From: Streptomyces sp. NRRL S-244
Lineage (GTDB): Bacteria > Actinomycetota > Actinomycetes > Streptomycetales > Streptomycetaceae
Assembly (NCBI RefSeq): GCF_000717915.1
Contig: NZ_JOCX01000041.1
Location: 1-43,894, forward strand
Direction: 5' to 3'
Length of the DNA: 43,894 nt
The notes below the pieces were generated by a model that did no database searches, was not told the origin of the DNA, and saw only the letters and a program-made list of their open reading frames with translations. Below, one piece after another: positions 16,367 to 24,700 of the stretch (positions within the stretch are counted from its first letter, which is position 1; each line of letters starts with the position of its first letter). The translations under genes and the position numbers were made by a program.

Positions 16367-16398
16367 CGGCCCGGCCCCCTGACGAGGGGGCCGGGCCG
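16367..16398. terminator. terminator hairpin, 14-bp stem
   Basis: Bases 16367-16380 pair perfectly with 16385-16398 around a GACG loop, between the convergent HEAT-like gene and pxpC. Confidence 0.9.
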
Positions 16399-16421
16399 TC
16401 GGCGTGTTCCTCGTGGACGTT

Positions 16422-17294
16422 TCAGCGGGCCCTCACGAACCTCACCGGCACCCCCGGCCGGGCCTGGGCCGCAGCGTCCAGGGCCGGGCCCGCGGGGACC
16501 ACGCCCACCACCGGGTAGCCGCCCGTCACCGGGTGGTCGGCCAGGAAGACCACCGGCAGGCCGTCCGGAGGGACCTGGACCGCGCCCAGGACCATGCCCT
16601 CGCTCGGGAGTTCGCCGCCGCGGCGGCGGATCAGCGGGGTCCCGCCCTCGGTGCGCAGGCCGATCCGGTTCGACGCCGGCGAGACCCGGAACCCGGTACG
16701 CCACAGGGCCGCGAGCGAAGCCGGCTCGAACCAGTCCGCCCGCGGCCCCGGCCGCAACGGCAGCACCAGTTCGGCCGGCATCCCGGGCGCCGCCGACGCA
16801 TCCGCCCCGCGGAGCGGATCCGGACCGGCCGGGCCCACCGGCAGCAGCGTCCCGGCCGACAGGACGGGCGGCCCCAGCCCCGACAGCAGGTCGGTCGAGC
16901 GACTGCCCAGGACCGGCGGTACGGCGAACCCTCCCCGCACCGCGACGTAGCTGCGCACCCCCGACTCCGCCCGGCCCACCTCCAGCTCCGCCCCGGCCCG
17001 GAGCCATACCGGCGCTCCCCAGGCCACCGCGCGGCCTGACACCCGTACCGCACACGGCGCGCCCGTGACCGCCACGGTCACGGGGGCCAGCGCCCGCAGG
17101 CCGACCCCGTCCAGGGTGGTCTCCAGGGCGGCCGCGTCCGGCGAGTTGCCCAGCAGCCGGTTGGCCAGCGCGTACGCCCCCGCGTCCAGCGCGCCCGACC
17201 TCGGCACCCCCAGGTGCGCGTGGCCGGGCCGCCCCAGGTCCTGGACCGTGGTCAGCGCCCCCGCCCGGAGCACCTCCAGCGCGGCCCCCCTCAC
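16422..17294 (-). CDS. pxpC: 5-oxoprolinase subunit PxpC (carboxyltransferase-like)
   Basis: The protein is 290 aa from a GTG that overlaps the pxpB stop (GTGA). It contains TTVQDLGRPGHAHLGVPRSGALD, ANRLLGN and YPVVGVVPAGPALDAAAQ, typical of the urea-amidolyase/allophanate hydrolase subunit 2 fold. With PxpA and PxpB it forms the ATP-dependent bacterial 5-oxoprolinase that opens pyroglutamate to glutamate. It is the last gene of a three-gene operon and is followed by a terminator. Confidence 0.92.
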   Translation of the reverse strand: MRGAALEVLRAGALTTVQDLGRPGHAHLGVPRSGALDAGAYALANRLLGNSPDAAALETTLDGVGLRALAPVTVAVTGAPCAVRVSGRAVAWGAPVWLRAGAELEVGRAESGVRSYVAVRGGFAVPPVLGSRSTDLLSGLGPPVLSAGTLLPVGPAGPDPLRGADASAAPGMPAELVLPLRPGPRADWFEPASLAALWRTGFRVSPASNRIGLRTEGGTPLIRRRGGELPSEGMVLGAVQVPPDGLPVVFLADHPVTGGYPVVGVVPAGPALDAAAQARPGVPVRFVRAR

Positions 17295-17908
17295 CCCGCC
17301 ACCTCCTCGAACCGCACCCGTACCCCCGGCGCGAACAGTGCCGCGGGCTCGCGCTGCGGATCCCACAGGACCGCGTCGGTCGTCCCGATCAGCTGCCAGC
17401 CGCCGGGGGAGGAGCGCGGGTACACCCCCGCGTACTCGCCGGCGAGGGCCAGCGAGCCCGCGGGGACGGCCGTACGGGGCGTGTCCCGCCGGGGCGGGTG
17501 GAGGCGCTCCGGCAGCCCGGTCAGGTAGCCGAAGCCGGGCGCGAAGCCGCAGAAGGCCACCCGGAAGACGGTTTCGCCGACGACCCGGGCCACCTCCCGC
17601 TCCGCGACCCCCCACAGCCGGGCCACCTCCGCCAGGTCCGGCCCGTCGTACCGCACCGGGACGGTGACCAGCGGCCCCTCGGTCTCCGTGAGCGGCGGCA
17701 CCTCCCAGCGCGCGATCCGCTCCGCCAGCGCGCCCGGCTCGCGGACACCGTCCAGCAGCACGGTCCGCGCGGCCGGTACGAGGTCCCGTACGCCGCCCAG
17801 CTCGCCCGCGTCCCGCCGCCGGAGCAGCTCCGCGTGGAGCGCCGCCACCTCCGCGGCCGAGTCCAGCTCGATCAGCAGCGCCTCGCCGCCCACCACCAGG
17901 GGCCTCAC
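17291..17908 (-). CDS. pxpB: 5-oxoprolinase subunit PxpB
   Basis: The protein is 205 aa. The GTG start at 17908 overlaps the pxpA TGA by 4 nt, and its own stop overlaps pxpC in the same way, so translation of all three is coupled. It carries the allophanate hydrolase subunit 1 / KipI signature VAFCGFAPGFGYLTGLP, RTAVPAGSLALAGEYAGVYP and GGWQLIGTTD. It binds PxpC to form the ATP-using part of 5-oxoprolinase. A KipI-like regulatory role is unlikely given the complete operon. Confidence 0.93.
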   Translation of the reverse strand: MRPLVVGGEALLIELDSAAEVAALHAELLRRRDAGELGGVRDLVPAARTVLLDGVREPGALAERIARWEVPPLTETEGPLVTVPVRYDGPDLAEVARLWGVAEREVARVVGETVFRVAFCGFAPGFGYLTGLPERLHPPRRDTPRTAVPAGSLALAGEYAGVYPRSSPGGWQLIGTTDAVLWDPQREPAALFAPGVRVRFEEVAG

Positions 17909-18684
17909 GCGAAGGCCTCGACCCGGACTCCCGCGGCGGCCAGCGCCTCGCGGACCCGCAGCGCGAGACCGGCCGCCCCCGGGGTGTCCCCGTGCAGGCA
18001 CAGCGAGCGCGCCTCCAGCGCCACCCGGGAGCCGTCGGCGGCCGTCACCGCTCCCTCGGTGGCCATCCCGACCGCCCGGGCGACCACGGCGTCCGGGTCG
18101 TGCAGCACCGCCCCCGGCTCCCCGCGCGGCACCAGCGTCCCGGCCGGCGTGTACGCCCGGTCGGCGAAGGCCTCCGGTACGGCCGTGAGCCCGGCCGCCT
18201 CGGCGGCGGCCAGCAGCAGCGAACCCGGCAGGCCCAGTACGGGCAGGTCACCGGCTCCGGCCGCGGTCAGGACCCCGGCGACGACCGCGCCCGCCTGGTC
18301 GGCGTCGTGGACCGTGCGGTTGTAGAGCGCACCGTGCGGTTTCACGTACGACACCTTGGAGCCGGCCGCCCGGGCGAAGACCTCCAGCGCCCCGATCTGG
18401 TACGCCACCTCGTCGGCCAGCTCACCCGCCGGCACGTCCATCGAGCGCCGCCCGAAGCCCGCCAGATCCCGGTACGAGACCTGCGCGCCGATCCGTACGC
18501 CCCGCTGCGCGGCCAGCTCGCAGACCCGGCGCATGATGGACGGGTCCCCGGCGTGGAAGCCGCACGCCACGTTGGCGCTCGTGACCACGGACAGCAGGGC
18601 CTCGTCGTCGGTCAGCGTCCAGCGCCCGAAGCCCTCGCCGAGATCGGCGTTGAGGTCGATCAGAGGTGTGATCATGGAAGCCAT
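17905..18684 (-). CDS. pxpA: 5-oxoprolinase subunit PxpA (LamB/YcsF family)
   Basis: The protein is 259 aa from the ATG at 18684 (256 aa from the ATG at 18675; an upstream frame to 18711 is unlikely). It has the YcsF motifs LIDLNADLGEGFGRW, NVACGFHAGDP, IGAQVSYRDLAGFGRRSM and SYVKPHGALYN. It is the lactam-hydrolysing subunit that converts 5-oxoproline to glutamate with PxpBC. No ribosome site is visible; TACGCT at 18691-18696 ends 6 nt before the ATG at 18684, which suggests a leaderless transcript. It is divergent from the SMC operon across 104 bp. Confidence 0.92.
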   Translation of the reverse strand: MASMITPLIDLNADLGEGFGRWTLTDDEALLSVVTSANVACGFHAGDPSIMRRVCELAAQRGVRIGAQVSYRDLAGFGRRSMDVPAGELADEVAYQIGALEVFARAAGSKVSYVKPHGALYNRTVHDADQAGAVVAGVLTAAGAGDLPVLGLPGSLLLAAAEAAGLTAVPEAFADRAYTPAGTLVPRGEPGAVLHDPDAVVARAVGMATEGAVTAADGSRVALEARSLCLHGDTPGAAGLALRVREALAAAGVRVEAFA

Positions 18685-18751
18685 GCGGTGAGCGTAGAAC
18701 AGCGCCCGCACGGCGGGGGCGCGTGGGACCGATCCGGCCGAACCATGCCGT

Positions 18752-18782
18752 TTGGGATGTTGTCGGTGTCAGCGCCTAGTCT
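18752..18782 (+). promoter_or_regulatory. promoter candidate of the SMC operon (leaderless)
   Basis: TTGGGA (18752-18757), 19 nt, TAGTCT (18777-18782). The -10 ends 6 nt before the GTG at 18789, and no Shine-Dalgarno sequence is present, so transcript start and GTG probably coincide. Confidence 0.5.
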
Positions 18783-18788
18783 TTGTCC

Positions 18789-20294
18789 GTGACTCTCCCT
18801 GCCCCGGCGAAGACCCTTCCGTCCCCGGCGCCGGGCCCGGCCGCCGACGAGGGCCTGGCCCGGCGGCTGCGCGCGCTCGCCTGCACCGCCCCGCTGCACG
18901 ACCTCGACGTACGCAAGGCCAATCTCGCCGGCGAGTACGGGATCTACGCGATGGCGGAGGTCGCGCTCTCCGCGATCGACCTGGTCACGCTCAACATGGA
19001 CTTCGACACCGGCGCGGACCACGAGCAGATAGTGGCCCGGCTGCTGCCGCGCGTCGCCGCGCAGGCACCGCACCGCCCCGCGGCCGAGCACGAGCGGGTG
19101 GCCCGCTGGGTCCTGGAGAACCTGATCAACGTCGGCAGCGTCGACCGGGGCTTCCGCGCGATCTACGGCACGTTCGGCCCGGACGGGGTGTACGTCCGCC
19201 GGGACTACGACTTCAAGCTGATCGAAGAGGTCCCCGGCTACGGCGGGGCGGTCTACCTCCGTACGACGGACGAGGCCGTCAACGTGCTGGTCGGCGCCCT
19301 CGACACGGACGTCACCAGCGCGCAGATCGCGGCCGAGGTGAAGCTGGAGGTCCTGATCAGCCGGGGCCGGCTGGCCGACGCCCAGCTCGCCGCCGAGCAG
19401 GCCCGGTACCGCACGGTGCAGTACGCGGAGACCCTGCGCCGCACGCTGGACGCGACCCGGCGCAACGTGCGGGCGGTGGACTGGCTCCAGTCGGTGCCGG
19501 ACATGATCGAGGAGGCCCTCGACCACGTGGCCGACCGCTACCGGCACGAGAACGCGATCCTGACGAACATCCGCCGGGCGCGCGACGAGGCCGAGGAGCC
19601 CGACAACAAGCGGCGCGCAGCCGAGCTCGTCGACATCGTCAAGGACTGCATCCGCCGCCACACCCAGCTCCAGTCGAGGCTGCTGGACGCGGGCCCGCTG
19701 TTCCGGGCCGAGCAGGACCGGCAGGCCTTCGCGGCCCCGGCGCCGCGCTCCGGGATCGACCTGTACGGGCAGCTCGTGGCGCCGGTGCTGCCGCTGCCGC
19801 TGGCGCAGGCCTCCCGGGTCACGGACGCCTTCTTCGCGTCGGCGGTCGGGCTGCGGACCCCGGTCTCGGTGCGCGTCGCCGACCTGGTCGAGATACTGCT
19901 GACGCCGCCGGTGGAGCGCGAGCACCTGGGCGTGGAGATGCCGGAGCCGGACCTCATCGCGACGCCGGACGACAGCCGGTTCAGCGAGGAGCAGCTCGCC
20001 GCCGCGATGGAGCTCCTGGACCTGCCGCACGACGCCCCGCGCCGGCTCTCGGGCCTGCTGGCGCAGGCCCGGCGCGCCGACCCGGACCTGCCGTACCTGG
20101 TGGCCCTGCTGGCCGTCCACGCGGCGAGCCCGGCCGTCGGCACGGCGTACCGCCAGGGCGAGGAGCGGCTGCTCTTCGCCGTGGACGACGGCACGCAGCT
20201 CGACGACCCCGAGTTCGGCGGCGCGGACCTGATCGTCGGCACGGCCCTCCTCGACGCGGCCGCGATGGCCGCGGACCGCACGGAGGCGGCATGA
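18789..20294 (+). CDS. kleisin-like (MukF/MksF/JetA-position) protein of SMC operon
   Basis: The protein is 501 aa from the GTG; a TTG two codons earlier is possible. The N-terminus (30-140) looks like a winged-helix unit (ANLAGEYGIYAMAEVALSAID). The middle (180-330) is long helices (ADAQLAAEQARYRTVQYAET, RRNVRAVDWLQSVPDMIEEA, NKRRAAELVDIVKDCI). The C-terminus ends in a second compact domain with DDGTQLDDPEFGGADLIVG. This is the plan of the kleisin subunits MukF/MksF/JetA, although I see no DUF3375 signature. It is the first gene of a four-gene coupled operon and overlaps the next by ATGA. The subunit role is inferred from architecture and gene order. Confidence 0.6.
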   Translation: MTLPAPAKTLPSPAPGPAADEGLARRLRALACTAPLHDLDVRKANLAGEYGIYAMAEVALSAIDLVTLNMDFDTGADHEQIVARLLPRVAAQAPHRPAAEHERVARWVLENLINVGSVDRGFRAIYGTFGPDGVYVRRDYDFKLIEEVPGYGGAVYLRTTDEAVNVLVGALDTDVTSAQIAAEVKLEVLISRGRLADAQLAAEQARYRTVQYAETLRRTLDATRRNVRAVDWLQSVPDMIEEALDHVADRYRHENAILTNIRRARDEAEEPDNKRRAAELVDIVKDCIRRHTQLQSRLLDAGPLFRAEQDRQAFAAPAPRSGIDLYGQLVAPVLPLPLAQASRVTDAFFASAVGLRTPVSVRVADLVEILLTPPVEREHLGVEMPEPDLIATPDDSRFSEEQLAAAMELLDLPHDAPRRLSGLLAQARRADPDLPYLVALLAVHAASPAVGTAYRQGEERLLFAVDDGTQLDDPEFGGADLIVGTALLDAAAMAADRTEAA

Positions 20295-20713
20295 CCACCC
20301 CGAGTCCGCCCGGCCCGCCCCCCGCGCGCACCACCGCCCGGACCGGGAGCCACCGCGCCGCCCGACCGCAAGGCGGTACGACCGCCCTGGCCGGGGGCCA
20401 CCGGGCCGCCTGGCCGCAAGTCGGTACCGCCGTCCTGGCCGCAGGCCACCGGGCCGCCTGGTCGGAAGGCCGTACCACCGCCCTGGCCGGGGGCCACCGG
20501 GCCGCCTGGCCGCAAGTCGGTACCGCCGTCCTGGCCGCAGGCCACCGGGCCGCCTGGCCGGAGGGCCGTACCGCCGTCCTGGGCGGTGGCCGCCGGGCCG
20601 ACGGGGCCGGGCACCCGGGGGCGGCCCCGCCCGTCGCCCGGGCGGCCGGGGCACAGAGCCCGCCCGCCATCGCACACCACGAACACCGCACCGCCGAGGA
20701 GACCCACCCGTGA
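20291..20713 (+). CDS. small repeat protein coupled within SMC operon
   Basis: The frame is 140 aa. Its ATG overlaps the upstream TGA (ATGA) and its TGA overlaps the next GTG (GTGA), which is good evidence that it is translated. Residues 12-107 are six 16-residue repeats of the type GTAVLAAGHRAAWPE, encoded by six 48-bp units (20324-20611). The rest is Pro/Ala-rich and probably disordered. It resembles no known condensin subunit. It may be a linker or spacer protein, or a low-complexity frame kept open only to maintain translational coupling between its neighbours. Confidence 0.6.
   Translation: MTTPSPPGPPPARTTARTGSHRAARPQGGTTALAGGHRAAWPQVGTAVLAAGHRAAWSEGRTTALAGGHRAAWPQVGTAVLAAGHRAAWPEGRTAVLGGGRRADGAGHPGAAPPVARAAGAQSPPAIAHHEHRTAEETHP
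20324..20611 (+). repeat. 48-bp tandem repeat, 6 units
   Basis: Six in-frame 48-bp units. Units 2+3 and 4+5 are nearly identical as 96-bp pairs (codons GRTTALAGGHRAAWPQ then VGTAVLAAGHRAAW), while the first and last units are degenerate. Confidence 0.9.
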
Positions 20714-21648
20714 GCGACCACCACGCCGAGCACCCCGCGTGGAGCGAGCGGCATCCCGCGTGGAGCGAGGCCGACGCGCCGTCGGCCCCCGTCGCGCCCG
20801 CCCCCGCGGGGCCCGCCGCGGCAGCCGCCGTCACCCCCGCCGACGCCGCGGACGCGGCCCGGCTCGTCGCCTTCGGGCTCCAGCCCAAGCTGCTCCCGGC
20901 CCGCGACGCCGAGTACGCCGAACTGCTGCGCCGCTACCGCGAGGACCCGGCCTTCGGCCGCCTCGCCGACGCCGTCGCCACCGGCCTCGGCCTCGTCGTC
21001 CTGGAGGTGTCCCCGCGCGCCGGCATGGCCGTCGCCGCCGGCGAGGACTCCGTCTTCGCCGTCCGGATGGGCGACTACGCCCGCCGTACCACCGCCGATT
21101 CCGCCGACCGGTTCCTGCACGGCCTCGCCCACCTCGCCGTCGCGGCCCTGGCCTTCCCCCGCCCCGAGGACCTCGCCGACGACGGCTACATCGGCCGCGT
21201 CACCGTCAACGGGGTCGACGCCTTCGTCCGCCAGACCTGCCGCCGCCTGGAGGAGCGCGCCGAGGAGCTCGGCGAGAACACCGACCCGGCCACCGACGCC
21301 CCCGGCCTCGAAGCCGCCTGGCGCGTCTACGCCCGCCGCAGTGCGACGGGCGCCACCAAGGACGCCCGCCGCCTGGCCGGCTCCACCACCGGCATCGTGG
21401 GCAAGGCCGCCGCCTTCCTCACCGACTCCGGGTTCCTGCAGCGCACCGGCGACGACGCCGGCGGTACGTACCGCACCACCCCCCGCTATCAGCTCCAGGT
21501 CCGCGACATGGCGGGCAGCGCGGCCATGGCCGAGCTCCTGGAACTCGGCGTGGTCCCCGTCAGCGACGGCTCCGCCAGCCTCCTGCCGCCGCCCGAGGGC
21601 GACGACCTGGAGCTCGCCGCCGACGCCGGCCTGCCCTTCCACGCCTAG
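20710..21648 (+). CDS. kite-like (MukE/MksE/JetB-position) protein of SMC operon
   Basis: The protein is 312 aa from the GTG inside the GTGA overlap. The first 45 residues are low-complexity (HPAWSERHPAWSEADAP, then Pro/Ala). The rest is mixed helix/strand with winged-helix-like pieces: LLPARDAEYAELLRRYREDP, GLGLVVLEVSPRAGMAVAAG, YARRTTADSADRFLHGLAHL, then KAAAFLTDSGFLQRTGDDAG and TYRTTPRYQLQVRDMAG, which reads as a wing followed by a strand. Size and position fit the MukE/MksE/JetB (kite) subunit. No DUF4194 signature is recognised. A hairpin separates it from the SMC gene. Confidence 0.6.
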   Translation: MSDHHAEHPAWSERHPAWSEADAPSAPVAPAPAGPAAAAAVTPADAADAARLVAFGLQPKLLPARDAEYAELLRRYREDPAFGRLADAVATGLGLVVLEVSPRAGMAVAAGEDSVFAVRMGDYARRTTADSADRFLHGLAHLAVAALAFPRPEDLADDGYIGRVTVNGVDAFVRQTCRRLEERAEELGENTDPATDAPGLEAAWRVYARRSATGATKDARRLAGSTTGIVGKAAAFLTDSGFLQRTGDDAGGTYRTTPRYQLQVRDMAGSAAMAELLELGVVPVSDGSASLLPPPEGDDLELAADAGLPFHA

Positions 21649-21649
21649 A

Positions 21650-21702
21650 GGGGGTCTTGTGGATCAGGCCGGGCTCGCGGCGGCCGGATCCACACGACCC
21701 CC
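21650..21702 (+). terminator. intra-operon hairpin (attenuator candidate)
   Basis: Bases 21650-21665 pair with 21687-21702 (16 bp, one mismatch) around a 21-nt G/C loop. The hairpin begins right after the stop of the kite-like gene and lies 52 nt before the SMC ATG. It could reduce read-through or stabilise the upstream mRNA. Confidence 0.75.
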
Positions 21703-21754
21703 CTAGCCACCTGCACCCGCCCTCCGTACCGAGAATTCACGAGAGTCCGCCGCC

Positions 21755-24700
21755 ATGTACGAGCTGTCCCGGATCCGCCTCTACTCCATCGGGCCCGCCG
21801 GTGCGCGCTACGCCGACACCGTGCTCGACCTGCGCGGAGTCGGTGAGCCGGTGCCCCACCCGGCGCCCGCCCAGGCGGAGTTCTTCGAGGACGAGCCCAC
21901 CGGCCCGCCGCGCCGCCCGGCGCCCGCCGGCGTGCTCTTCCTGGAGAACGGCGGCGGCAAGTCCGTCCTGCTCAAGCTGATCTTCTCGGTGATGCTCCCC
22001 GGCCACCGCAACACCCTCGGCGGCGCCAGCTCCGGTGTCCTGCGCAAGTTTCTGCTCGCCGACGACTGCGGCCACGTGGCCCTGGAGTGGCAGCACACCC
22101 AGACCGGCGAGTGCGTGGTCGTCGGCAAGGTCAGCGAATGGCGCGGCCGCCAGGTCTCCAACGACCCGCGCAAGTTCGCCGAGGCCTGGTACTCCTTCCG
22201 CCCCGGCCCGGGCCTGAGCCTGGACAACCTCCCCGTCGCCGAGGCCACCGCCGTCCGCCCGCCCGTCGAAGGCGCCTCCGGCGCCCGGGGCCGGCGCCGC
22301 ACGATGAAGGGCTTCCGCGACGCCCTCACCGAGGCCGGCAAGGCGTACCCGCACCTGGAGGTGTACTTCGAGGAGATCCACGACCGCTGGAACGAGCACC
22401 TCACCGAGCTCGGCCTCGACCCCGAACTCTTCCGCTACCAGCGCGAGATGAACGCCGACGAGGGCGAGGCCGCCGGCCTCTTCGCGGTCAAGAAGGACTC
22501 CGACTTCACGGACCTGCTGCTGCGCGCGGTCACCGACACCCGCGACACCGACGGCCTCGCCGACCTGGTCCACGGCTTCGGCAACAAGCTCGGCCGCCGC
22601 GCCGAGCTGATGGCCGAGCGGGACTTCACGGCCGGCTCGGTGGACCTCCTGACCAAGATCGTCGAGGCCGCCGAGACCCGCTCCCGGCTCCGCGACGTCC
22701 ACGCGGGCGCCGAGCGCCGTACGCGCACCCTCGCCCGGCGGCTGTCCGCCCGCGCCACCGAGGAGCGCGGCCGCGCCGCCGACCTCGCACAGCGGGTCAC
22801 CGGAGCCGCCCACGGGGTCACCTCCGCCGAGTCCGCGCGCTCCCGCAGCGCCGCCGTCTCCGCCGAACTCGCCTACCGGCACGCCTCGCTGGCCCTGACC
22901 GTCGCCGACAAGGCCGCCGCCGCCCAGCGCCGCGAGCTCCTCGAAGCCCGCACCCTGCACTCCGCGTGGCAGGCCGCCGAGATCGTGCTGCGCCACCGCG
23001 CCGCCGCCGACCGCTCCGCCCGGGTCGCCGCCGCGATCCTGGAGGCCGAGCGGGACGCCGCCCCGGCGCTCGCCGCCCGCGCCACGGCCGCCGCCGCGCT
23101 CGTACGGGCCCTGCACACGGCCGCCGAGGGCGGGGAGCGGGTCGCCAACGAGGAGGAGGAGCGGTCCGCCGCCCTCCAGGAGGCGGGCGAGGCGGCCCAC
23201 CGCGACGCCACCGCCGCCGCCACGGCGGCCCAGCGGGCCCGCAGCGAGGCCGAACACCTGCGGGCCCGGCTCGCCGAGGTCCAGCAGGAGACCGCCGAGG
23301 CCGTACGGGCCGGCTGGCTCGACGACTCGGCGCCCGACGCCGACCCGGCGCGGGCGGCCCTGGCCGCCTCCGACGCGGAGAAGACCGCCGTTGCCGCCTG
23401 GGACGAGTCCCGCGAGGCCGCCCGCACCACCGCCGACGCCGCCCGCGAGGCCGCCGCCGCGGAGTCCCGCGCCGAACTCACCGCCGCCCGTGCGGCGGAC
23501 GCCGCCGACGCGGCCGAGGCCGCGCACGACGCCGAGCACCGCGCGGCCGCCTCCCTGGCCGACTCCCCCCGCCTGGCGGAGCTCCTGGGCCTCCCGCCGG
23601 TCCCCGAAACCTTCCTCCCGCACCCGCGCACGGGCACCCCCGCCGAATCCGGCACGCCCACCGGCCCGAAGGGAGCCGCCGGCTCCGCCGCCCCGGCCGA
23701 ACCAGGCGGCGGGCTCACGGTCGCGGACCTCGACCGGAACGCCGACGAGCTGCGCGAGATGCTCACCCGCGGAGTCGGGGCGGCCGAGCGGCAGCTGTTC
23801 GAGCTGCGCACCGCCGCCGCCGACGACGCCCGCATCCTCGGCGCGCTCGGCGACGGCGGCCTGCTGCCGCCCGGCCCCGACGTCCTCGCCACCGTCGAGT
23901 ACCTCGGCGAACACGGCATCCCGGCCCTGCCCGGCTGGCGCTACCTCGCCCAGTCCGTGGACCCGGCCGACCACGCCGCCGTCCTCGCGGCCCGCCCCGA
24001 GCTCGTCGACGGCGTCGTCATCACCGACCCCGACACCCACGCCCGGGCCCGCGAGGTCCTCTCCGGCGCGGCCCTGCTGCCCCGCTCCACCGTCGCCGTC
24101 GGCACGGCCGCCGCCCTGCTGGCGCCGGTGCCGCCCGCCGACCATTCCGACGCCGGGGTGTTCCTCGTACCGCCGAACCCGGCCATGCACGACGAGCACG
24201 CCGCCGACGAGGAGCGCCAGGCGCTGCGCACCCGCGCCACCGCCCGCGACACCGAGATCCGGGAACTGGCCGCCCGCCTCGCCGGGGACCGCGAACTCGC
24301 CGCCCGCCTCGCCTCCTGGCGCACCGGCTGCCCGCCGGGCCGTCTCGCCGAGCTCGCGCAGCAGGCCGAGGCCGCCCGCGCGTTCGCGGAGGAGGCCGAC
24401 GCCGAGCTCGCGGAGGCCCGTACCGTACGGGCCGAGGCCGACGAGGCCGCCGCCGACGCCGCCCGCGTCCGCGACGAGCGCCAGGACGCCGCCCAGCGGG
24501 CCCGCCGCGCCGCCGACGCCCTGGCCGGGCTCGCCTTCCGGCTGCGCGAACGCGCCGGCTGGCAGGCCAAGGTCCGTGAACTCGCCGACGACGCCGCCGA
24601 ATCCGAGGCCCGCGCCGAGGTCTGCCTGGACCGGGCCCGCGCCGCGGACGAGGACCGCCGCGCCGCCCAGCGCGCCGCCGACGACGCCCGCCGCACCGCC

